DNA of 64,000 nucleotides, taken from assembly GCF_910583865.1 (NCBI RefSeq), contig NZ_CAJTYX010000014.1, positions 1-64,000 of the forward strand. The letters are read 5' to 3'. The translations under genes and the position numbers were made by a program. Shown here one piece after another: positions 60,628 through 64,000 of the stretch (position 1 is its first letter; every line of letters begins with the position of its first letter). This DNA is from an uncultured Muribaculum sp. (GTDB lineage Bacteria; Bacteroidota; Bacteroidia; Bacteroidales; Muribaculaceae). The notes beneath the pieces are model-generated. The model did no database searches. It was not told where the DNA came from and saw nothing but the letters and a program-made list of their open reading frames with translations.

Positions 60628-61491
60628 ATGAAAATATTAGTGACCGGTGCCAATGGTCAGTTGGGACGCGAATTGCGCACGGTGCTTGACCGGGACTTTC
60701 CCGGACAGACATTATATACTGATATAGAAGATTTAGATCTTACCGACGAGGGTGCTGTAAAACGCTTTGTCGAGGTCAACGATATAAGCCATATTGTCAA
60801 TTGTGCTGCCTATACAGCAGTTGACCGCGCGGAAGAGGATAAGGCTCTGTGTTACAAAATCAATGTTGAGGCTGTGCGCAATCTTGCCAATGCTGCTTTT
60901 GAGACCGGCGCCAAGGTGATACACGTATCGACCGATTATGTTTTCGACGGACGTGCCTATCGCCCATATAACGAGGCTGACAAGGTAAACCCGGTGTCGC
61001 AGTACGGCACTACCAAGCGTCAGGGAGAGACGGCCTTGATAGCTCTTGCTCCAGACAGTATCATTATCCGCACGGCATGGCTCTACTCGCCTCACGGCAA
61101 GAATTTCGTAAAGACCATGCTGCGTCTGGCGGCCACACAGAATGAGATACGTGTCGTATCCGACCAGATAGGGTCGCCAACTTATGCCGGAGATCTTGCC
61201 GAGGCTATCGGAAAGGTGCTCCAGTCGCATCAGTGGGTGCCGGGCATATATCATTTCACTGATTCCGGAGTGGCTTCGTGGTACGACTTCACGCATGCTA
61301 TCCTACGTCTGTCCGGCGTAGACTCGTCGGTAGTGAGGCCCATCCCGACCGAGGATTATCCGACAGCCGCCACACGCCCATTCTTCAGCGTGCTGAATAC
61401 GTCGAAGATAAAGGCCACCTACAATGTGGAGACTCCATATTGGGTGGACTCGCTTGCAAAATGTATCGAACGTTTAAAGAAAAATGACTGA
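60628..61491 (+). CDS. rfbD: dTDP-4-dehydrorhamnose reductase
   Basis: A 287-residue SDR enzyme for the last step of dTDP-L-rhamnose synthesis. The Rossmann motif is GANGQLG (7-13), with STDYVFDG (101-108) and the catalytic Tyr126-x3-Lys130 in YGTTK. The start at 60628 is chosen because the upstream ATG at 60568 lies before the promoter box. The other rfb genes are not here. Its stop codon overlaps the prfC start (TGATGG). Confidence 0.94.
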   Translation: MKILVTGANGQLGRELRTVLDRDFPGQTLYTDIEDLDLTDEGAVKRFVEVNDISHIVNCAAYTAVDRAEEDKALCYKINVEAVRNLANAAFETGAKVIHVSTDYVFDGRAYRPYNEADKVNPVSQYGTTKRQGETALIALAPDSIIIRTAWLYSPHGKNFVKTMLRLAATQNEIRVVSDQIGSPTYAGDLAEAIGKVLQSHQWVPGIYHFTDSGVASWYDFTHAILRLSGVDSSVVRPIPTEDYPTAATRPFFSVLNTSKIKATYNVETPYWVDSLAKCIERLKKND

Positions 61492-63071
61492 TGGCTTCGC
61501 TTAACGATGAGATAAACCGTAGGCGCACGTTCGCCATCATATCCCACCCTGACGCGGGAAAGACTACCCTCACCGAGAAACTGCTCCTTTTCGGAGGTGC
61601 CATACACGTGGCGGGCGCGGTGAAGAGCAACAAGATAAAAAAGACCGCCACGTCCGACTGGATGGAAATCGAGAAGCAGAGAGGCATATCGGTGGCCACA
61701 TCGGTGATGGGATTCAACTACTGTGACTACAAGATAAATATCCTTGACACCCCGGGACACCAGGATTTCGCCGAGGACACTTATCGCACGCTCACCGCTG
61801 TCGACTCGGTGATTATTGTAGTCGATGTGGCGAAGGGTGTCGAGCAGCAGACCAGGAAACTTATGGAGGTGTGCCGCATGCGCAACACCCCTGTGATAAT
61901 ATTCGTCAACAAGCTTGACCGGGAGGGGCGAGACCCGTTTGATATTCTCGACGAGCTTGAGTCGGAACTGAAGATTTCGGTGCGTCCGCTTTCGTGGCCC
62001 ATCAACATCGGTGCGAAGTTCAAGGGAGTGTATAACATATATGAGCATTCACTCGACATCTTCACGCCGAGCAAGACCCAGGTAACGGAGCGTGTGGAGA
62101 TTGACAGTGTGGATGATTCCCGCATCGATGAGGCTGTAGGGGAGAAGGATGCCGCCAAGCTGCGTGACGATCTGGAGCTTATCGAAGGTGTTTATTCCGA
62201 GTTCTCATCCGCCGATTATCTCGAAGGCAAGGTGGCGCCTGTGTTCTTCGGCTCTGCCCTCAATACGTTCGGCGTAAAGGAGCTTCTCGACTGCTTCGTC
62301 AAGATAGCACCTTCGCCACGTCCTGTAAAGGCGCTTGAACGCATTGTCGAACCGCAGGAAGAGCCGTTCAGCGGTTTCGTATTCAAGATTCATGCCAACA
62401 TGGATCCCAACCACCGCTCGTGCATAGCCTTTGTCAAGGTGTGTTCCGGACGTTTCGAGCGCAATGCCCCGTACCGTCATGTGCGGTCCGGCAAGGTGAT
62501 GAGGTTTGCAGCTCCCACAGCCTTTATGGCCCAGAAGAAGAGCGTTGTGGATGAGGCATATCCCGGAGATATCGTGGGCATACCTGATACCGGTAACTTC
62601 AAAATCGGCGATACTATCACCCAGGGTGAGGAGCTGCATTATCGAGGTCTGCCGAGTTTTTCTCCCGAGATGTTCAAGTATATCGAAAACACCGATCCCA
62701 TGAAGTCAAAGCAGCTTGAGAAGGGATTGCAGCAACTTATGGATGAAGGTGTGGCGCAGCTTTTTGTCAACAGTTTCAACGGACGCAAGATCGTGGGTAC
62801 AGTGGGACAACTCCAGTTTGAGGTAATTCAGTACCGACTTCTCCACGAATATGGGGCTACGGTGCGCTGGGAACCGCTGTCGATGTTCAAGGCATGCTGG
62901 GTAGAGAGCGACGATCCGCAGGCTCTCGAAGCATTCAAGAAGCGCAAACACCAGTTCATGGCCCTGGACCGTGAAGGGCGCGACGTGTTCATGGCCGACA
63001 GCAACTATGTGCTGCAGATGGCCCAGAACGACTTTCCGGCCATACGTTTCCATTTTTCAAGTGAGTATTGA
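61491..63071 (+). CDS. prfC: Peptide chain release factor 3
   Basis: A 526-residue GTPase that removes RF1/RF2 from the ribosome after peptide release. G1 is HPDAGKTTL (19-27), G3 DTPGHQDF, G4 NKLDRE. The later EF-G-like domains II and III follow, with FSPEMFKYIE and VGQLQFEVIQYRL. Length is normal (about 525-530). It is coupled to rfbD by overlapping codons. Confidence 0.97.
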   Translation: MASLNDEINRRRTFAIISHPDAGKTTLTEKLLLFGGAIHVAGAVKSNKIKKTATSDWMEIEKQRGISVATSVMGFNYCDYKINILDTPGHQDFAEDTYRTLTAVDSVIIVVDVAKGVEQQTRKLMEVCRMRNTPVIIFVNKLDREGRDPFDILDELESELKISVRPLSWPINIGAKFKGVYNIYEHSLDIFTPSKTQVTERVEIDSVDDSRIDEAVGEKDAAKLRDDLELIEGVYSEFSSADYLEGKVAPVFFGSALNTFGVKELLDCFVKIAPSPRPVKALERIVEPQEEPFSGFVFKIHANMDPNHRSCIAFVKVCSGRFERNAPYRHVRSGKVMRFAAPTAFMAQKKSVVDEAYPGDIVGIPDTGNFKIGDTITQGEELHYRGLPSFSPEMFKYIENTDPMKSKQLEKGLQQLMDEGVAQLFVNSFNGRKIVGTVGQLQFEVIQYRLLHEYGATVRWEPLSMFKACWVESDDPQALEAFKKRKHQFMALDREGRDVFMADSNYVLQMAQNDFPAIRFHFSSEY

Positions 63072-63103
63072 TGTAATAATCTATTTAACAATAAGATATA
63101 TTT

Positions 63104-63532
63104 ATGCTAAAGACTATCCTCGCCATTTCTGGCAAGCCCGGGCTTTACAAGCTCGTGAGCAACGGACGCAATATGCTCATCGTAGAGTCGCTTTCCACAG
63201 GCAAGCGCACTCCGGCATATTCGCATGACAAGATCGTGTCGCTTGGTGACATCGCCATCTATACCACCGAGGAGGATGTGCCTCTGTCGCGTGTGTTCGA
63301 AACAATAAAGGAGAAGAATGATGGCAAACCTGTCGATATGACCACTTTTGCCGATGACCATTCTTTGCGTGCGTATTTCAAGGAGATACTTCCTGATTTC
63401 GATGACGAACGAGTCTACACCAACGACATCCGCAAGGTGTTCAACTGGTACAATATCCTTGTCGGTGCAGGAATGACCGAATTTGCCGAGGCTGAAGAAG
63501 GAGAGAAGGGAGAGGACGTAGTAGAAGAGTAA
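63104..63532 (+). CDS. DUF5606 protein
   Basis: A 142-residue protein of the Bacteroidetes family DUF5606. The N-terminal half MLKTILAISGKPGLYKLVSNG with IVESLSTGKRTPAYSHDKIVSLGDIAIYT is highly conserved, the C-terminal half is helical, and the last 18 residues are acidic. Structural relatives suggest nucleic-acid-binding folds, but no function is established. It is 32 bases after prfC and may be co-transcribed. Confidence 0.9.
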   Translation: MLKTILAISGKPGLYKLVSNGRNMLIVESLSTGKRTPAYSHDKIVSLGDIAIYTTEEDVPLSRVFETIKEKNDGKPVDMTTFADDHSLRAYFKEILPDFDDERVYTNDIRKVFNWYNILVGAGMTEFAEAEEGEKGEDVVEE

Positions 63533-63668
63533 CAGGAGGGCTTTATCATACTCCGGAAATATGACAGGGAATTCTTGGCGCGTCGTGTGTCGACAGCCTT
63601 GGATTCCTTGTCTTGCCTATTGCCTTTGCGATTGTTTGGATACTCACGCTCGGCAAAATCAAATAAAA

Positions 63669-63701
63669 TTTGTTTTTGCTCTCGACTTATTGCTATCTTT
63701 G
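63669..63701 (+). promoter_or_regulatory. Promoter of dapA
   Basis: TTTG (63669-63672), a 21-base spacer and TATCTTTG (63694-63701), an exact match to the Bacteroidetes consensus, 27 bases upstream of the start codon. Confidence 0.8.
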
Positions 63702-63728
63702 CAGCATGAATTCTAACCGGACCCTTAT

Positions 63729-64000
63729 ATGGCGCGAATTAATTTAACAGGCATGGGAGTGGCTCTCGTCACTCCGTTTAAGCACGACAAATCCATTGAT
63801 TATGCTGCTTTGGCCCGCTTGCTTGAATATCAGATAAAAAACGGTGTGGATTATCTCGTTGTGCTCGGCACTACGGCAGAGACTGCAACTCTGACAAGCG
63901 AGGAGAAATCCAGACTGCGTGAGTTTATCGCTGAACGTGTGGCCGGTCGTGTGCCGCTGGTAATCGGTATCGGCGGAAACAATACCATGGCCTTGATCGA
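63729..64000 (+). CDS. dapA: 4-hydroxy-tetrahydrodipicolinate synthase, 5' part
   Basis: The first 90 residues of DapA, cut by the window end. After MARINLTG come GVALVTPFKHDKSIDYAAL, VDYLVVLGTTAETATL with the conserved Thr-Thr-Ala-Glu substrate loop, and LVIGIGGNN. The enzyme condenses pyruvate with aspartate semialdehyde in the first committed step of lysine and diaminopimelate synthesis. The catalytic Lys lies beyond the window. Confidence 0.93.
   Translation, partial: MARINLTGMGVALVTPFKHDKSIDYAALARLLEYQIKNGVDYLVVLGTTAETATLTSEEKSRLREFIAERVAGRVPLVIGIGGNNTMALI

Noticed and set aside
1..64000. CRISPR arrays, insertion sequences and rRNA genes
   Set aside because: No regularly spaced direct repeats, transposase motifs or rRNA-like sequence were seen anywhere in the window.

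Overview
The window reads as a chromosome segment from a Bacteroidales bacterium, probably of the Muribaculaceae. That placement is inference. It rests on promoters of the Bacteroidetes type (TTTG, a 19-21 base spacer, then TAnnTTTG), mostly poor Shine-Dalgarno sequences, phylum-restricted families (DUF3127, DUF4199, DUF5119/fimbrillin, DUF5606, and probably DUF6452/DUF6048 and DUF4923), a FeoA-FeoB fusion, a T9SS-style C-terminal tail, and fairly balanced base composition in the core genes.

Left edge (1-2135) is accessory DNA that looks phage-derived. A perfect 16-bp inverted repeat lies over a leftward promoter between a CI/Cro-like regulator (rightward, joined by ATGA overlap to a small lipoprotein) and two unknown small genes running leftward. 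Downstream of these, on the minus strand, is a 500-base non-coding stretch packed with short hairpins and two tRNA-like elements. Both have perfect acceptor and T arms but abnormal anticodon regions. This is the least explained part of the window.

2354-17124 is mostly core genome on the minus strand: an HxlR regulator, a DUF3127 protein, a DEAD-box helicase, an alpha-amylase lipoprotein, the cluster hisH-hisA-hisF-hisIE-ftsE, purU, recQ, clpX, clpP and tig. 17596-26389 is plus strand: purL, a purF paralogue without its nucleophilic cysteine, etfB, etfA and an acyl-CoA dehydrogenase.

26604-46890 continues on the plus strand: a large secreted pectin methylesterase/pectate lyase fusion, two nitroreductases, a DUF5119/fimbrillin pair, surE, a DUF4199 membrane protein, two glycosyltransferases, a DUF6452/DUF6048-like pair, an aspartate-type aminotransferase, dihydroorotase, a 2-oxoacid:ferredoxin oxidoreductase pair, a LysE exporter, a family 9 carbohydrate-binding-like protein and a DUF4923-like protein.

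47000-52661 encodes a complete MacAB-TolC-type efflux system with two permeases. 52772-59982 is minus strand: a YigZ protein, a FeoA-FeoB ferrous iron transporter, a secreted protein of about seven repeats with a T9SS-like tail, and a periplasmic metal-chelate-binding lipoprotein. 60628-64000 is plus strand: rfbD, prfC, a DUF5606 protein and the start of dapA. No insertion sequence, CRISPR array, rRNA operon or transposase was seen.
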